A DNA stretch of 64,000 nucleotides. Origin: Serratia marcescens subsp. marcescens ATCC 13880 (GTDB lineage Bacteria; Pseudomonadota; Gammaproteobacteria; Enterobacterales; Enterobacteriaceae). Shown piece by piece: positions 1-10,862 of this stretch. Numbering within the stretch: position 1 is the first letter of the stretch; each line of letters begins with the position of its first letter. Made by a program: the position numbers and the translations under genes. The notes beneath the pieces were generated by a model that worked only from the letters and a program-made list of their open reading frames with translations, did no database searches and was not told the origin of the DNA. The stretch is taken from assembly GCF_017299535.1 (NCBI RefSeq), contig NZ_CP071238.1, forward strand, positions 4,030,001 through 4,094,000, in the 5' to 3' direction.

Positions 1-221
1 CTTTGCACATGGAAATCCGCGCCGATGATCGGTTTGATCCCGGCACCGTGCGCGCTGCCATAGAATTTCACCAGCCCGCACAGGTTGGTGAAATCGGTGA
101 TTGCCAGTGCAGGCATGGCTAACGCGGCGGCTCTTTTCACCAGCGGCGCCGTCTTGGCCAATCCATCAATCATGGAGTAGTCACTGTGGACGCGCAGGTG
201 AATAAAACGAGGTTCGGCCAT
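1..221 (-). CDS. dnaE: DNA polymerase III alpha subunit, N-terminal fragment
   Basis: Catalytic subunit of the replicative DNA polymerase. Only the first 73 or so codons are in the window; the gene continues beyond position 1. The product begins [20 protein letters not shown], the conserved start of the PHP domain, with the HSDYSM metal-site motif visible. The ATG is at 221 on the minus strand. It lies 78 bp downstream of rnhB in the same direction, the usual lpxB-rnhB-dnaE order of Enterobacterales. Identity is firm; the polymerase domain cannot be inspected here. Confidence 0.96.
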   Translation of the reverse strand, partial: MAEPRFIHLRVHSDYSMIDGLAKTAPLVKRAAALAMPALAITDFTNLCGLVKFYGSAHGAGIKPIIGADFHVQ

Positions 222-241
222 CTCCAGATACCTGATTGAAG

Positions 242-261
242 GGGCTCAGCAGGCTGAGCCC
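242..261 (-). terminator. Hairpin between rnhB and dnaE, possible attenuator
   Basis: A perfect 9-bp inverted repeat (GGGCTCAGC with its complement, 2-nt centre) fills the short rnhB-dnaE gap. No T tract follows on the minus strand, so it is more likely a pause, processing or attenuation site than a full terminator. This is read from sequence only. Confidence 0.4.
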
Positions 262-299
262 GGGTTAATGCTATCGTCGAGCCCGGTCAGGCCCGCAGA

Positions 300-893
300 C
301 TACAGCGCCAGCGCTCTTTTCACCGGCGCGAAGCTGCGGCGATGATGCTCGGTGGCGCCCAGCGCGGCCAGCCGCTCCAGGTGGAAGGCGGTCGGGTAGC
401 CTTTATGCTGCGCGAAACCGTAGTCCGGGTACTCGCTGTCCAGCTCGGCCATTTCGCGATCGCGCGTGACCTTCGCCAGAATGGACGCCGCGCTGATCTC
501 CGCCACGCGGCTGTCGCCCTTCACCACCGCCTGCGAACGCATCGGCAGGTTCGGGCAACGGTTACCGTCGATTAAAACCATGTCCGGCGCGATATGCAAC
601 CCGGCCACCGCACGCTGCATCGCCAACATGGTGGCGTGCAAAATGTTCAATTGGTCGATTTCCGCCGGTTCGGCGCGCCCCAGGCTCCAGGAGAGCGCCT
701 TGGCGACAATTTCGTCATAGAGCGCCAGGCGGCGTTTTTCACTGAGTTTCTTGGAATCCGCCAGACCGACGATCGGCTGCGCCGGATCGAGGATCACGGC
801 GGCGGTGACCACCGCGCCGACCAACGGGCCGCGGCCCACTTCGTCCACACCGGCAATCAGCGTGGCAGCGGGATAGATAAAGGGTTCAATCAT
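300..893 (-). CDS. rnhB: Ribonuclease HII
   Basis: Endonuclease that cuts the RNA strand of RNA-DNA hybrids and incises at single misincorporated ribonucleotides. The 197-residue product starts [20 protein letters not shown]. The [10 protein letters not shown] motif near residues 13-22 carries the first catalytic Asp and Glu of the type 2 RNase H fold, and length matches the E. coli enzyme (198). An upstream in-frame start would add 17 residues with no family counterpart, so I chose the ATG at 893. That ATG overlaps the lpxB stop (ATGA), implying translational coupling at the end of the lpxD-fabZ-lpxA-lpxB series. Confidence 0.96.
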   Translation of the reverse strand: MIEPFIYPAATLIAGVDEVGRGPLVGAVVTAAVILDPAQPIVGLADSKKLSEKRRLALYDEIVAKALSWSLGRAEPAEIDQLNILHATMLAMQRAVAGLHIAPDMVLIDGNRCPNLPMRSQAVVKGDSRVAEISAASILAKVTRDREMAELDSEYPDYGFAQHKGYPTAFHLERLAALGATEHHRRSFAPVKRALAL

Positions 894-2038
894 GCTTTCG
901 CCAGCTCCAACACAGCCTGAGCGGCCTGTTCGTCCGCACCGCAACGGATGCTTTGGTGCAAGGTAAGGAAAGTGTGTTTCAACGCGTCGGTTTCCGGGCT
1001 CTCTTCCAGCAGCGGCATCACGGCGGCGGCCAGTTTGTCCGGCACGCAGTCATGCTGCAGCAGCTCGGTGACGATCTCGCGCCCCGCCAGCAGATTCGGC
1101 AGCGAAACGTAAGGCGTTTTCACCAGCTTCTGCGCCAGCCAGAAAGTGAACGGCTTCATGCGATAGCCCACCACCATCGGGCACTTGGCCAGCATGCACT
1201 CCAGCGCCGCCGTGCCGGAGGCCAGCAGCGCCGCGTCGCTGGCGATCATCGCTTCGCGCCCCTGCCCATTCAGCAGGTGTACGGTCAAATCCGGCGCAAC
1301 CTCGGCCTTGATGCGCTCAAACTGCTCGCGCCGTTTGGCGTTGACCAGCGGCACCACCACTTCCAGCTCAGGATAACGGGTGCGCAGCAGCTGCGCGGTT
1401 TTGAGGAAATCGGCGCTCAGCATCTCGACTTCGGCGCCGCGGCTGCCCGGCAGCAAGGCCAAACAGCGCGCCTGCGGAGCGATGCCAAGCTGAGCACGCG
1501 CCGCCAGCCGGTCGGGCTGCAACGGCATGGCGTCCGCCATGGTGTGGCCAATAAACCGGCAAGGCACGTTGAAACGATCGTAAAACGCTTTTTCGAAAGG
1601 GAGAAAGGCCAGCACCAGATCGGTGGCTTTGCCTATTTTGAAAACGCGCTTTTGCCGCCAGGCCCATACGGAAGGGCTGACGTAGTGGATGGTGCGAATG
1701 CCGCGCTGTTTGAGGCGGCCTTCCAGCGTGATGTTGAAGTCCGGCGCGTCGATGCCGACAAACACGTCCGGCCGCAGCTCACCGAAGCGGCGGGTGAGAT
1801 CCTTGCGGATCTTCAACAGGCGTGGCAAGCGCTCAAGCACTTCCACCACGCCCATGACCGCCAGCTCTTCCATTTCGTACCAGGCTTCGCAGCCTTCGGC
1901 CTGCATCAGCGGGCCGGCGACGCCAACAAAACGCGCGTCGGGGATCTGCGCCTTGAGCGCACGGATCAAGCCGGCGCCGAGAATGTCACCGGAGGTTTCT
2001 CCGGCGACCAGTCCGATAGTCAATGGACGATTCGACAT
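890..2038 (-). CDS. lpxB: Lipid-A-disaccharide synthase
   Basis: Glycosyltransferase (family GT19) that joins UDP-2,3-diacylglucosamine and lipid X into the tetraacyl disaccharide of lipid A, at the cytosolic face of the inner membrane. The 382-residue length equals that of E. coli. The N-terminal segment contains the conserved [14 protein letters not shown], and a central [11 protein letters not shown] lies in the nucleotide-sugar region. It starts 3 bp after the lpxA stop and its stop overlaps the rnhB start, so the three genes are probably co-translated. Confidence 0.98.
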   Translation of the reverse strand: MSNRPLTIGLVAGETSGDILGAGLIRALKAQIPDARFVGVAGPLMQAEGCEAWYEMEELAVMGVVEVLERLPRLLKIRKDLTRRFGELRPDVFVGIDAPDFNITLEGRLKQRGIRTIHYVSPSVWAWRQKRVFKIGKATDLVLAFLPFEKAFYDRFNVPCRFIGHTMADAMPLQPDRLAARAQLGIAPQARCLALLPGSRGAEVEMLSADFLKTAQLLRTRYPELEVVVPLVNAKRREQFERIKAEVAPDLTVHLLNGQGREAMIASDAALLASGTAALECMLAKCPMVVGYRMKPFTFWLAQKLVKTPYVSLPNLLAGREIVTELLQHDCVPDKLAAAVMPLLEESPETDALKHTFLTLHQSIRCGADEQAAQAVLELAKA

Positions 2039-2041
2039 AAC

Positions 2042-2830
2042 TCAGCGAATGATGCCACGGGTGGAACGGGTGAAGAAATCGAGGTATTGCTGCACCACCG
2101 GCTGTTCTTTGGCCAGGGCTTCGATTTCCGCTTTCGCTTCATCCAGCGTTTTCTCGCTGCGATACAGGATTTTGTAGGCGTTGCGGATTGCCTGCATTTC
2201 ATCCTTGTCAAAACCGCGGCGCTTCAGGCCGACCGCGTTGACGCCGAACGGCGTAGCGTGGTTGCCCTGAGCGATGACGAAAGGAGGCACGTCCTGAGCG
2301 ACACCGGAACAACCGCCTACCATCACATGCGCGCCGATAATGCAGAACTGGTGGATCGCCGTCATGCCGCCGATGATGGCGTGATCGCCGATTTCCACAT
2401 GCCCCGCCAGCGTGGCGTTGTTGGCCAGCACGCAAGCATTGCCGACCACGCAATCGTGGGCGATGTGCACGTTGACCATCAGCAGGTTGTCGTTGCCCAC
2501 TTTGGTCAGGCCGGTGCCCTGCGCGGTGCCGCGATGAATGGTCACGCTTTCGCGGATGCGGTTGCGATCGCCCACTTCAACGCGCGTCGGTTCGCCCGCG
2601 TATTTCAGATCCTGATTCACTTCGCCGATAGAGGCGAATTGATAAATCTGATTATCGCAGCCAATCTTGGTAATGCCGTTCACCACCACGTGGGATTTCA
2701 GCACCGTGCCGGCGCCGATTTCCACCTGGGAGCCGACGTAGCAGAAAGGGCCGATATGCACGTTGGCGCCGATCACGGCGCCTTCTTCGACTATCGCGCT
2801 AGGATGGATAAAGGCGGTTTGGTCAATCAC
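2042..2830 (-). CDS. lpxA: UDP-N-acetylglucosamine O-acyltransferase
   Basis: First step of lipid A synthesis: transfers R-3-hydroxymyristoyl from acyl carrier protein to UDP-GlcNAc in the cytoplasm. The 262-residue product is a run of hexapeptide repeats forming a left-handed beta helix, with a helical C-terminal tail. His125, the catalytic base in the E. coli enzyme, is present in the IAHD motif at the same number. It lies 3 bp after fabZ and 3 bp before lpxB. LpxA and FabZ compete for the same hydroxyacyl-ACP, so linkage favours balanced supply. Confidence 0.98.
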   Translation of the reverse strand: MIDQTAFIHPSAIVEEGAVIGANVHIGPFCYVGSQVEIGAGTVLKSHVVVNGITKIGCDNQIYQFASIGEVNQDLKYAGEPTRVEVGDRNRIRESVTIHRGTAQGTGLTKVGNDNLLMVNVHIAHDCVVGNACVLANNATLAGHVEIGDHAIIGGMTAIHQFCIIGAHVMVGGCSGVAQDVPPFVIAQGNHATPFGVNAVGLKRRGFDKDEMQAIRNAYKILYRSEKTLDEAKAEIEALAKEQPVVQQYLDFFTRSTRGIIR

Positions 2831-2833
2831 GGA

Positions 2834-3289
2834 TTAAGCCTCCCGGCTGCGGGCACACATCATGGTTGCTTCGCAGACAATTTTACCGTCAACGGTCGCC
2901 ACGCCTTTGAAGCGAGTCAGACCGCGGCGAGTTTTCTCGAAGGTGACTTCCATGACCATCTGATCGCCTGGCACCACAGGGCGCTTGAAGCGTGCTTCGT
3001 CGATACCGGCGAAGTAATACAGCTCGCCCGGCTCCAGTTTGCCGACGCTTTTAAACGCCAGGATACCGGTGGCCTGCGCCATGGCTTCCAGGATCAATAC
3101 GCCTGGGAAAATCGGTTTGCCAGGGAAATGGCCCTGGAAAAACGGTTCATTCACCGATACGTTCTTCACCGCACGCAGATATTTGTGCTCTTCAAACTCG
3201 AGGACGCGGTCGACCAGCAAGAACGGGTAACGGTGAGGAAGCAGATCCAAAATTTCTGCAATATCCAGAGTATGAGTGTCAGTAGTCAA
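2834..3289 (-). CDS. fabZ: 3-hydroxyacyl-ACP dehydratase FabZ
   Basis: Hot-dog fold dehydratase that makes trans-2-enoyl-ACP during type II fatty acid elongation. I chose a TTG start at 3289, giving 151 residues beginning (M)[13 protein letters not shown], as in E. coli, whose fabZ also starts with TTG. A GGAAGAG Shine-Dalgarno-like sequence precedes it. An ATG-initiated version from 3382 would add 31 unconserved residues. The catalytic pair His54 and Glu68 is present in [20 protein letters not shown]. It sits between lpxD and lpxA. Confidence 0.97.
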   Translation of the reverse strand: MTTDTHTLDIAEILDLLPHRYPFLLVDRVLEFEEHKYLRAVKNVSVNEPFFQGHFPGKPIFPGVLILEAMAQATGILAFKSVGKLEPGELYYFAGIDEARFKRPVVPGDQMVMEVTFEKTRRGLTRFKGVATVDGKIVCEATMMCARSREA

Positions 3290-3330
3290 AATACTCTTCC
3301 TGTCTCTAAAAACTGATGGCATCAACAACA

Positions 3331-3371
3331 CGGCCTGCGCTGACCCCAAAAGGAGATCATCATGCAGGCCG
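3331..3371 (-). other. Long-loop inverted repeat in the lpxD-fabZ gap
   Basis: CGGCCTGC at 3331-3338 and its complement at 3364-3371 could form an 8-bp stem with a 25-nt loop, about 40 nt upstream of the fabZ TTG start. The 160-bp lpxD-fabZ gap is the longest between skp and dnaE. I see no clear promoter. It may be a leader structure, but nothing in the sequence settles that. Confidence 0.3.
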
Positions 3372-3449
3372 CAAATTAACATCTCTTTGCGCTTTTGGTC
3401 TCACGACCAACGCGTTTCGTTTTGTACCCGCCAGGGCGGGCGGCAATGA

Positions 3450-4472
3450 TTAGTCTTTTCCGACTTTACGTTCGACAGCTTTCAAGCGTTTGCTGATCTC
3501 ATCGATATTCATCACCAACGCAGCGGTTTTACGCCAAACCTTGTTAGGCTGCAACGGAATGCCCGAAGAGTATACCCCAGGTTCGGTGATTGGTCGCATA
3601 ACCATTCCCATTCCGGTAACAACAACCTTGTCGGCAATCTCCATGTGACCGTTGATCACGCTGGCGCCGCCGATCTGGCAGTAGCGGCCGATTTTCAGGC
3701 TGCCGGCCATGATCACACCGCCGGCGACGGCGGTATTGTCGCCAATCACGACGTTATGTGCAATCTGGCATTGGTTGTCGATGATAACACCATTCCCGAT
3801 TTGGGTGTTATCCAAAGCGCCGCGGTCAATGGTGGTGCAAGCGCCGATTTCGACGCGATCGCCGATAATCACCGTGCCCAACTGAGGGATCTTGATCCAC
3901 TCGCCGCGCTCATTCGCATAGCCGAAACCGTCCGCGCCGATCACGGTGCCCGACTGAATCAGGCAGCGCTGGCCGATTTCGACCGCATGATAAATCGTTA
4001 CGTTCGCCCACAGACGCGTACCCGCGCCGATGCGTGCGTGTTTGCCGATGAAGCAGCCCGGGCCGATAACCACGTTATCGCCAAGCACCGCACCTGACTC
4101 GATCACCGCGTTCGCCCCAATGGCGACGTTCTGCCCCAGCTGCGCTTCAGGCGAGATCACCGCGCTTGGCGCGATATCCTGCGCCGGCGCCGGCGTAGTG
4201 TCCATCAGTTGCGCCATGCGCGCGTAGGTCAGATAAGGGTTTTTAACCACCAGCGCCGCAGCACGGCAGTGTGGTAAATCCGCTTCGGTAAGCACCACGG
4301 CGCTTGCCTGGCAGGAAGACAGCTGCTCTTGATAGCGGCTGTTTGACAAAAACGTGATTTGGCCAGGCTGTGCCGAATGCATAGAAGCAATGCCGGTGAT
4401 GACGAGATCGCCATCACCGTGCAATTGTGCATCCAACTGCTGCGCTAAATCAGCCAGTCGAATTGAAAGCAT
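3450..4472 (-). CDS. lpxD: UDP-3-O-(3-hydroxymyristoyl)glucosamine N-acyltransferase
   Basis: Third step of lipid A synthesis: N-acylation of UDP-3-O-acylglucosamine with hydroxymyristoyl-ACP. The 340-residue protein (E. coli 341) has an N-terminal uridine-binding domain, a left-handed beta helix of hexapeptide repeats and a C-terminal helix. His239, catalytic in E. coli LpxD, is at the same number within IAHN. The gene begins 3 bp after the skp stop, continuing the bamA-skp-lpxD order. Confidence 0.98.
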   Translation of the reverse strand: MLSIRLADLAQQLDAQLHGDGDLVITGIASMHSAQPGQITFLSNSRYQEQLSSCQASAVVLTEADLPHCRAAALVVKNPYLTYARMAQLMDTTPAPAQDIAPSAVISPEAQLGQNVAIGANAVIESGAVLGDNVVIGPGCFIGKHARIGAGTRLWANVTIYHAVEIGQRCLIQSGTVIGADGFGYANERGEWIKIPQLGTVIIGDRVEIGACTTIDRGALDNTQIGNGVIIDNQCQIAHNVVIGDNTAVAGGVIMAGSLKIGRYCQIGGASVINGHMEIADKVVVTGMGMVMRPITEPGVYSSGIPLQPNKVWRKTAALVMNIDEISKRLKAVERKVGKD

Positions 4473-4475
4473 GTG

Positions 4476-4973
4476 TTATTTAACCTGTTTCAGCACGTCA
4501 GCAGTGATATCTTTGGAAGAGTCTGCATAGGCAACGGCGTTGGCGTCGATCACCACGTCATAACCGCCTTTGCTGGCGACAGATTTCACCGCGTCCTGAA
4601 TGCGGCTCAGGATCTTGTTACGTTCTTCCATCTGGCGACGGCGGTTGTCCTGCTCGAAAGCCTGGGCTTTCTGAGAGAACTGCTCGCGTTGCGCCATCAC
4701 GTCTTTTTCCAACTTGCTGCGGTCGCTGGCTTTCATGGTAGCGCCGTCACGCTGCAGACGTTGCATTTTGGTCTGCAGGCTACGTTCCATGTTCTGGAGT
4801 TCGCTTGCACGGCCTTTAAACTCGTTTTCCAGCTGTTTAGCGACCGCTTCGCGGGCCGGCAGCTGTTGGAAAATGCTGGAGACGTTAACGACAGCGATCT
4901 TATCTGCTGCCTGAACGCCAGCTGAAGCAGCCATTGCTAAACCGAGGCCTGCGGCACACAACCACTTTTTCAC
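4476..4973 (-). CDS. skp: Periplasmic chaperone Skp (OmpH)
   Basis: Trimeric periplasmic holdase that carries unfolded outer-membrane proteins from the Sec translocon to the Bam complex. I chose a GTG start at 4973 (165 residues, starting (M)[16 protein letters not shown]), preceded by AAGGAG at good spacing; E. coli skp also uses GTG. A signal peptide ends near VQAAD. The mature part is rich in charged heptads (about residues 55-130), as expected for the tentacle-like coiled-coil arms, and it ends [11 protein letters not shown] as in E. coli. It lies between bamA and lpxD. Confidence 0.96.
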   Translation of the reverse strand: MKKWLCAAGLGLAMAASAGVQAADKIAVVNVSSIFQQLPAREAVAKQLENEFKGRASELQNMERSLQTKMQRLQRDGATMKASDRSKLEKDVMAQREQFSQKAQAFEQDNRRRQMEERNKILSRIQDAVKSVASKGGYDVVIDANAVAYADSSKDITADVLKQVK

Positions 4974-5129
4974 TATAAACTCCTTACCATCACCCATTTG
5001 TGTCATATGACACTGAAGTACACAATTTGCCAGACTTGTCCCACCAAACAATGAGAATCATCTCCCTCTGCCGGCGGGCGCCTGGCCATTGCGATTCTTA
5101 ATAACTGTTATGCCCAGAGGCGAGACCCG

Positions 5130-7556
5130 TTACCAGGTCTTACCGATGTTAAACTGGAACTGTTCGGACTTGTCGCCTTCGTATTTCTTGATCGGGTTGG
5201 CGTAAGAGAACACCAACGGCCCCAGTGGCGACATCCACTGCAGCGCGATACCGGCGGAAGAACGAATATTGCTGGCTTTGCTGTAGTCCGGCACGCCGTA
5301 CATCAGCGTTTCGTTGGTATTCTTCCACTTGGTGTCCCACACGGTACCGGCATCGATGAACAGCGACGTCCGCACCGAGTTGGCGTATTTCTCGCTGATG
5401 AACGGCGTCGGGGTGATCAGCTCCAGGCTGGCGACCGCCATGGCGTTACCGCCCACCGCGTCATCCGAGCTACAGATGCTCTGACGATCGGTCGTGCTGC
5501 CGGCGTTGAACTGACACTGGTACGAGTTGGAGTTGTAGTACACCGCCTTCGGACCAATGGTGTTGGACTGGAAGCCGCGCACGGTGCTCGAACCACCGGC
5601 GTAGAAGTTCTCGTAGAACGGCATTTCCTTGCCGCCCAGCCCATCCGCGTAACCCAGACGGCCACGGCCCAACAGCACCCAGGTGCGATCGTCGTTGATC
5701 GGCACGTACTGTACGCTGTCCAGCGTCACCTTGTAGTATTCGTTGTCCGAGCCCGGAATGGTGACCTTGCCGTTCAACGTGGTGCGGTTACCCGAGGTCG
5801 GGAAGTAGCCGCGGTCCAGGTTGTTGTAGGTCCAGCCCAGGTTCAGCGTAAAGTCGTCGGTCGAGTAGCTGGCGCGGTCGGTCTTGTTCGCATCCACGCC
5901 CATCGAGTCGAGGTAACGCCACATGGCGATCTGCGGCTGCATGTTCGACAGGCCGTTGTGGACGTAGCCCAGGCCGGTACGCAACGAGTTGTTTTCGTTG
6001 ATCGGGAAGCCCAGCGTACCGTCGATACCGTAACTCTTGTTGGTATAGTCCGACAGATCCGCGTCATCCGCCTTAAAGTCGTTGTAGAAGATGCGGCCGC
6101 CCAGGCTCACACCGTCAACGGTGAAGTACGGGTTGGTGACCGACAGTTCGGTATAGGTCTGGTAGTCGTTCTTGGTGCCGCTGATGCCGACCGAGTAGCC
6201 GGTACCCAACCAGTTATCCTGCTGCACGCCGGCCTGGAAGCTGACGCCGCTCTCGGTGCCGTAACCGACGCCGAAGTTGAAGGTACCGGTGTTGCGTTCT
6301 TTCACCTTGTAGGTCACATCGACCTGATCGGCGGTGCCCGGCACGCGCTGGGTTTCCACGTCAACCGTTTCGAAGTAGCCCAGACGGTTCAGACGCTCTT
6401 TGCCCTGCTCGACCTGCTCGTTGCCGAGCCAGGCGCCTTCCATCTGGCGCATTTCGCGACGCAGTACGGAATCCTTGCTGGTGTCGTTGCCTTCGAACTT
6501 GATGCGACGCACGTAGAAGCGGTTGCCCGCGTCAACGTTGACGTGCAGTTTGACGGTTTTATCCGCGTCGTTGATCTCAGGCTGAGTGCCGACGCGCGGG
6601 TAGGCGTAACCATAACGGCCCAACATCGTTTTGATGTTGTCTTCCATTTTGGTCACCTTGCTGCCGTTGTACAGCTCGCCTGGCTCAATTTTGGTGATCT
6701 GAGCGACTTCCGCCGAGTGGCCGGCCAGATTGCCGTTCACGACAACATCGGAAAGTTTGTACTGCTCGCCTTCGGTGATGTTGATGGTGATGTAGATGCC
6801 TTTTTTATCCGGCGTCAGGCTCACCTGGGTAGAATCGATGTTAAAGCGGGCATAGCCGCGATCCAGATAGAAGCTGCGCAGGGTTTCGAGATCGCCCGCC
6901 AGTTTTTGCTTCTGGTATTTGCGATCGCCGACCAGGTTCCACCACGGCACTTCATCACGCAGTTGGAAGCGTGAGATCAGTTCGTCGTTGGTGAAGGCAT
7001 GGTTGCCGACGATGTTGATTTGTTGAATCTTGGCGGAGACCCCTTCCGTGAACACCAGTTTCAGGTCGACACGGTTACGCGGCAACGGCGTGACTACGGC
7101 TTTCACCGAGGCGCTGTATTTACCGACGCTGTAGTAGAAGTCTTCCAGCCCTTTTTCAATGCTGGAGATCGTGGTGCGGTCGAGCGCCTCGCCCACCCGG
7201 ACGCCGGAGGCTTCCAGGTTCTGCTTGAGCATGTCATCCTTCACCGACTTGTTGCCGGAGAAAGTGATGCTGGCGATGGTAGGACGTTCCTTCACCTGCA
7301 CGATCAAGGTATTACCATCGCGCAGCACGCGCACGTCCTCGAAGTTGCCGGTGGCAAACAAGGCACGGATGGTATTACTGATGTCATCGTCAGTGACGGT
7401 ATCGCCGACGCGAACCGGCATGTTGAGTAACGCCGCACCGACGGCGACTCGCTGCAGGCCTTCGAAATGAATGTCTTTCACTACGAACCCGTCTGCACCG
7501 TATACGGTGGCGCTGCCAAACAGCAGCGACGCTATGAGCAACTTTTTCATCGCCAT
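5130..7556 (-). CDS. bamA: Outer membrane protein assembly factor BamA
   Basis: Essential Omp85-family core of the Bam complex, which inserts beta-barrel proteins into the outer membrane. It has 808 residues (E. coli 810). A signal peptide is cleaved after VYGA, about residue 20; five POTRA domains span roughly residues 21-420 and a 16-strand barrel follows. The lid-loop motif VRGF is present in [14 protein letters not shown], and the C-terminus FQFNIGKTW carries the beta signal. Differences from E. coli cluster in an extracellular loop ([11 protein letters not shown] region), where a Cys pair is retained. It is flanked by rseP and skp. Confidence 0.98.
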   Translation of the reverse strand: MAMKKLLIASLLFGSATVYGADGFVVKDIHFEGLQRVAVGAALLNMPVRVGDTVTDDDISNTIRALFATGNFEDVRVLRDGNTLIVQVKERPTIASITFSGNKSVKDDMLKQNLEASGVRVGEALDRTTISSIEKGLEDFYYSVGKYSASVKAVVTPLPRNRVDLKLVFTEGVSAKIQQINIVGNHAFTNDELISRFQLRDEVPWWNLVGDRKYQKQKLAGDLETLRSFYLDRGYARFNIDSTQVSLTPDKKGIYITINITEGEQYKLSDVVVNGNLAGHSAEVAQITKIEPGELYNGSKVTKMEDNIKTMLGRYGYAYPRVGTQPEINDADKTVKLHVNVDAGNRFYVRRIKFEGNDTSKDSVLRREMRQMEGAWLGNEQVEQGKERLNRLGYFETVDVETQRVPGTADQVDVTYKVKERNTGTFNFGVGYGTESGVSFQAGVQQDNWLGTGYSVGISGTKNDYQTYTELSVTNPYFTVDGVSLGGRIFYNDFKADDADLSDYTNKSYGIDGTLGFPINENNSLRTGLGYVHNGLSNMQPQIAMWRYLDSMGVDANKTDRASYSTDDFTLNLGWTYNNLDRGYFPTSGNRTTLNGKVTIPGSDNEYYKVTLDSVQYVPINDDRTWVLLGRGRLGYADGLGGKEMPFYENFYAGGSSTVRGFQSNTIGPKAVYYNSNSYQCQFNAGSTTDRQSICSSDDAVGGNAMAVASLELITPTPFISEKYANSVRTSLFIDAGTVWDTKWKNTNETLMYGVPDYSKASNIRSSAGIALQWMSPLGPLVFSYANPIKKYEGDKSEQFQFNIGKTW

Positions 7557-7591
7557 CGTTGTTATGCGTTCTTCCTAACCTATCCCCGCCC

Positions 7592-8947
7592 CTAAAGGCG
7601 GGAAAAATCATTGAAAAGTGCAAGACCCATCAACAACACCAGCACGATCGAACCTATGCGGTAGCTGTAGTCCTGTACTCGCTCGGAAACCGGCCCACCC
7701 TTCAGCTTTTCTATCGCCAGGAAGAGGAGATGCCCACCATCTAACACCGGTAATGGGAACAGGTTGATGATCCCCAGGTTGACGCTAATCAACGCCAGGA
7801 ACATCAGATAATACACGAACCCGACTCCGGCTGACGCCCCAGCTCCCTGTGCAATCGAGATCGGGCCACTCAGGTTGTTCAGCTTTACATCACCGGTTAT
7901 TAATTTGCCCAGCATGTTGACCGTCAGCCGCATCAGCTGCCAGGTCTTGTCACCGGCCTGATACAGCGCCGGGAACGGTCCATACTGGCGAATCGTTTTA
8001 TACTCGTCCGGCAGCGGCAGCACTTTTGGAATGATGCCTGCAAACCCCACCGATTTGTCTTTTCCCACCGGCTTTGTATCCGGTATCAGCGTCAAAGACA
8101 AGGGGGCGCCGTTTCTTTCAATCTCCAAAGCCAGCGGTTGCCCCGGGCCATCGTGGATACGCTTCACCAGCGTCTGCCAACGACCCAACGGCTGACCATC
8201 GACTTTAACGATCCTGTCCCCCGCTTGTAAACCCGCCTTTTGCGCCGCCGAGTTAGGCTGCACTTCCGCCAACACGGATTCGATCTGCGGGCCGCGCGGC
8301 ATAATGCCCAGCGCGACAACGGGATCCTGCTTGTCCGGTTCAAAGTTCCACTGGCGCAAATCCAGGGTTTTGGTCACGACCTGCGAAGAGCCGAACGGCG
8401 CGACGCCGACTTCGGTTTGCGCATCGCCGATCTTCGCCACCAGCGCCAGACGAACTGACTCCCAATCAGGCGTTTCGATGCCGTCAACCGACTTTAGTTC
8501 CATGCCAGACGAAATTTCAGCCTTGGCGGCGATGGATTGCGGCGCGATTTCGCCGATCACCGGGCGGAAACTCGGCACGCCGATGATGAACACCAGCCAA
8601 TAGGCAAGGATAGCAAACAGGAAGTTGGCGATGGGGCCGGCGCTGATGATGGCCGCGCGCTGCCAGACGGTTTTGTTGTTGAAGGCCTGATGGCGCATTT
8701 CCGGCGCCACCGACTCCACGCGCTCGTCCAGCATCTTCACGTAGCCGCCAAGCGGAATCAAAGCGATGACGTACTCGGTGCCCTGGCGATCGGTGCGGCG
8801 CCACAGCGCCCGGCCAAAGCCGATGGAGAAACGTTCAACGCGCACGCCGCAACGACGGGCAACCCAAAAGTGTCCGAACTCGTGCACGGTAATCAAAATA
8901 CCGAGCGCAATCAGAAACGCCACCAGGTTCCAAAGCACGCTGACCAT
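7592..8947 (-). CDS. rseP: Site-2 intramembrane metalloprotease RseP
   Basis: Inner-membrane zinc protease that cuts RseA after DegS, releasing sigma-E; it also clears remnant signal peptides. The HEFGH zinc motif is in the first transmembrane segment, two PDZ domains lie in the periplasmic middle (about residues 120-310), and [15 protein letters not shown] holds the third zinc ligand near the C-terminus. The start is a tandem ATG-ATG. I chose the second (8947, 451 residues) because it places the motif at His22-Glu23-His26 as in E. coli; the first, at 8950, is possible. It follows cdsA by 27 bp. Confidence 0.96.
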   Translation of the reverse strand: MVSVLWNLVAFLIALGILITVHEFGHFWVARRCGVRVERFSIGFGRALWRRTDRQGTEYVIALIPLGGYVKMLDERVESVAPEMRHQAFNNKTVWQRAAIISAGPIANFLFAILAYWLVFIIGVPSFRPVIGEIAPQSIAAKAEISSGMELKSVDGIETPDWESVRLALVAKIGDAQTEVGVAPFGSSQVVTKTLDLRQWNFEPDKQDPVVALGIMPRGPQIESVLAEVQPNSAAQKAGLQAGDRIVKVDGQPLGRWQTLVKRIHDGPGQPLALEIERNGAPLSLTLIPDTKPVGKDKSVGFAGIIPKVLPLPDEYKTIRQYGPFPALYQAGDKTWQLMRLTVNMLGKLITGDVKLNNLSGPISIAQGAGASAGVGFVYYLMFLALISVNLGIINLFPLPVLDGGHLLFLAIEKLKGGPVSERVQDYSYRIGSIVLVLLMGLALFNDFSRL

Positions 8948-8974
8948 CATCCCTCACTTTCCGTCATTGACGGA

Positions 8975-9817
8975 TTAAAACACCAACAGCATCAGGCAGG
9001 CAAACACCGGCACCGCCGCGGTCAGGCTGTCGATACGATCCAGTATGCCGCCGTGACCGGGAATCAAATGACCGCTGTCCTTGATGCCCGCTTCGCGTTT
9101 GAACATGCTTTCGGTCAAATCGCCCAGCACCGAAGCCAGCGCGGCGATCACCGAACAGGCCAACAGCGTGGTCGGCACCACGTTCAGCGGCGCGTAGCGG
9201 CCGAACAGCCAGGAAATGACCGCCGATGTCAGCAGCCCGCCGATCAACCCTTCCCAGGTTTTACCCGGCGAGACCTTCGGCGCCAGCTTATGCTTGCCGA
9301 ACAGCTTGCCGAACATATAGGCGCCGGAATCCGCGCCCCACACCAGCAGCATCACGTACAGCAGCCACCAGGCACCGGTAAACGGGTTTTGCTCATAGCC
9401 GAACTGGCGCAGCGCCAGCATGCCCCAAAAAAACGGCACGATGGTCAGCAGGCCGAACAGCAGGCGCAGCGGGCGCGAATTGCGCCAGATGGCGGCCGAG
9501 CCGGGGTAAAACAGCACCAGCAGCAGCGCCGCCAGCCACCAGGCCAGCGACAGCCACAGCGAGCCGCTTACCTGCGGCACGGATTGATGGTAGGCGGGAA
9601 CGCTGAGCATCATCAGCGCCAGTAGAAAACCGCACAGTATCGCCAGCCAGATGCGCTGCGAACGGGAGGTAAAACCGGCCAATTGGCCCCACTCCCAGGC
9701 TGCTAACATGCACACGACGAGCGTTACCAGAGCAAAGGCCAGCGGCGGCAACAGGAACAGCGCCGCGATAACGATCGGGATTAAAATCAGAGCAGTTATG
9801 AGGCGATACTTCAGCAA
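8975..9817 (-). CDS. cdsA: Phosphatidate cytidylyltransferase
   Basis: Integral inner-membrane enzyme that makes CDP-diacylglycerol from CTP and phosphatidic acid, the precursor of all bacterial phospholipids. The 280-residue protein is mostly hydrophobic, with about eight membrane segments. The family signature is present near the C-terminus (SVLGDLTESMFKREAGIKDS), with the conserved acidic metal-binding residues. It starts 9 bp after the uppS stop and precedes rseP. Confidence 0.97.
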   Translation of the reverse strand: MLKYRLITALILIPIVIAALFLLPPLAFALVTLVVCMLAAWEWGQLAGFTSRSQRIWLAILCGFLLALMMLSVPAYHQSVPQVSGSLWLSLAWWLAALLLVLFYPGSAAIWRNSRPLRLLFGLLTIVPFFWGMLALRQFGYEQNPFTGAWWLLYVMLLVWGADSGAYMFGKLFGKHKLAPKVSPGKTWEGLIGGLLTSAVISWLFGRYAPLNVVPTTLLACSVIAALASVLGDLTESMFKREAGIKDSGHLIPGHGGILDRIDSLTAAVPVFACLMLLVF

Positions 9818-9826
9818 AAGTTCTCC

Positions 9827-10585
9827 CTAGGACGCATCGGCGCCGATAGGTGTTGTTCCCCCGAAGCGGCGCTCACGTTGTGCAAATGCATTCAGCGCAC
9901 CTTCAAAGACAAGTTCATCGAAATCAGGCCAGAGCACATCAGTAAAGTAAAGTTCAGCATAGGCGATTTGCCACAGCAGGAAGTTACTGATGCGATGCTC
10001 GCCACCGGTGCGGATAACCAGATCCACCGGCGCCAGGTCGCTCATGCAAACCCGTTCGCTCAATAATTCCTCGCTGATCTGATCCGGGTGCAGCTCACCG
10101 CCCCGTACCTGTTCGGCCAGCTCCCTTACTCCCTGAATGATATCCCAACGGCCGCCATAGTTGGCAGCGATATTGAGCGTCAGGCCATCGTTATTTTCCG
10201 TCAGTGCTTCAGAGCGGCGGATCCGCTCCTGCAAACGCGCGCTGAACCGGCTAATATCGCCGATCACCCGCAGCCTGACGTTATGTTTATGCAGGCTTTT
10301 TACTTCACTATCCAAAGCGCGGACAAAAAGCTCCATCAGGGCGGAGACTTCCTGCACCGGACGGTTCCAGTTTTCGCTGCTGAAGGCATAAAGCGTGAGT
10401 GCATCTAAATGGTGGCTGGCGGCAAAACTGACCGCGCGGCGAACCGATTTCACCCCTGCTTTATGACCGAAGACACGTAACTTGCCCTGACGTTTGGCCC
10501 AGCGTCCGTTACCGTCCATGATAATGGCGACATGGCGCGGCCCCGGGGAAGATGGATTAGCCTCTTGTTGGTTTGCGGACGACAT
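9827..10585 (-). CDS. uppS: Undecaprenyl diphosphate synthase
   Basis: Cis-prenyltransferase that extends farnesyl diphosphate with eight isopentenyl units to C55-PP, the lipid carrier for peptidoglycan and O-antigen. The 252 residues (E. coli 253) include the [11 protein letters not shown] signature with the catalytic Asp and the C-terminal [15 protein letters not shown] substrate motif. It is the first gene of the uppS-cdsA-rseP-bamA run, separated from dxr by a strong terminator, so it likely has its own promoter in the 10.59-10.86 kb gap. It uses isoprenoid from the pathway begun by Dxr next door. Confidence 0.97.
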   Translation of the reverse strand: MSSANQQEANPSSPGPRHVAIIMDGNGRWAKRQGKLRVFGHKAGVKSVRRAVSFAASHHLDALTLYAFSSENWNRPVQEVSALMELFVRALDSEVKSLHKHNVRLRVIGDISRFSARLQERIRRSEALTENNDGLTLNIAANYGGRWDIIQGVRELAEQVRGGELHPDQISEELLSERVCMSDLAPVDLVIRTGGEHRISNFLLWQIAYAELYFTDVLWPDFDELVFEGALNAFAQRERRFGGTTPIGADAS

Positions 10586-10649
10586 AACTCGTACTTATTT
10601 CCTCAATAGAAATATAACTGCCTTTCCGGAACATCAGGCCCTTACGCGC

Positions 10650-10677
10650 AAAAAAAGCCGTGTGCCCGACACGGCTT
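10650..10677 (-). terminator. Rho-independent terminator of dxr
   Basis: On the minus strand a 9-bp stem (AAGCCGTGT and complement) with a 5-nt loop is followed by a run of seven T. It lies 185 bp downstream of the dxr stop and separates dxr from uppS. The 185 bp between it and the dxr stop also hold an 8-bp stem (ATTGGCGC and complement near 10.72 kb) without a T run, and no gene. Confidence 0.8.
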
Positions 10678-10862
10678 TCAGCCTGCCCTCGCGATACCCG
10701 ATGCAGCCGGGTCGCCATTGGCGCACAAGGCGCCAATCGGGCCATAATTCAACGGTATAACCGCTGACAGGTGGCGCAGACTATACCACCTCAGCGGAGC
10801 ATGAACAAACGGCCCCGCGGCGGCACGCGCGAATTACGAGCAAAATCGGATAATCGCCGTGA

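Noticed and set aside
953..3316. A 787-codon open frame on the plus strand
   Set aside because: It is antisense to lpxB, lpxA and fabZ, all of which are certain. Its composition is typical of a GC-driven shadow frame.
5052..5129. Possible sigma-E promoters near bamA, skp and rseP
   Set aside because: E. coli has them in this region, but I found no convincing GGAACTT plus TCTGA pair at proper spacing, so none is listed.
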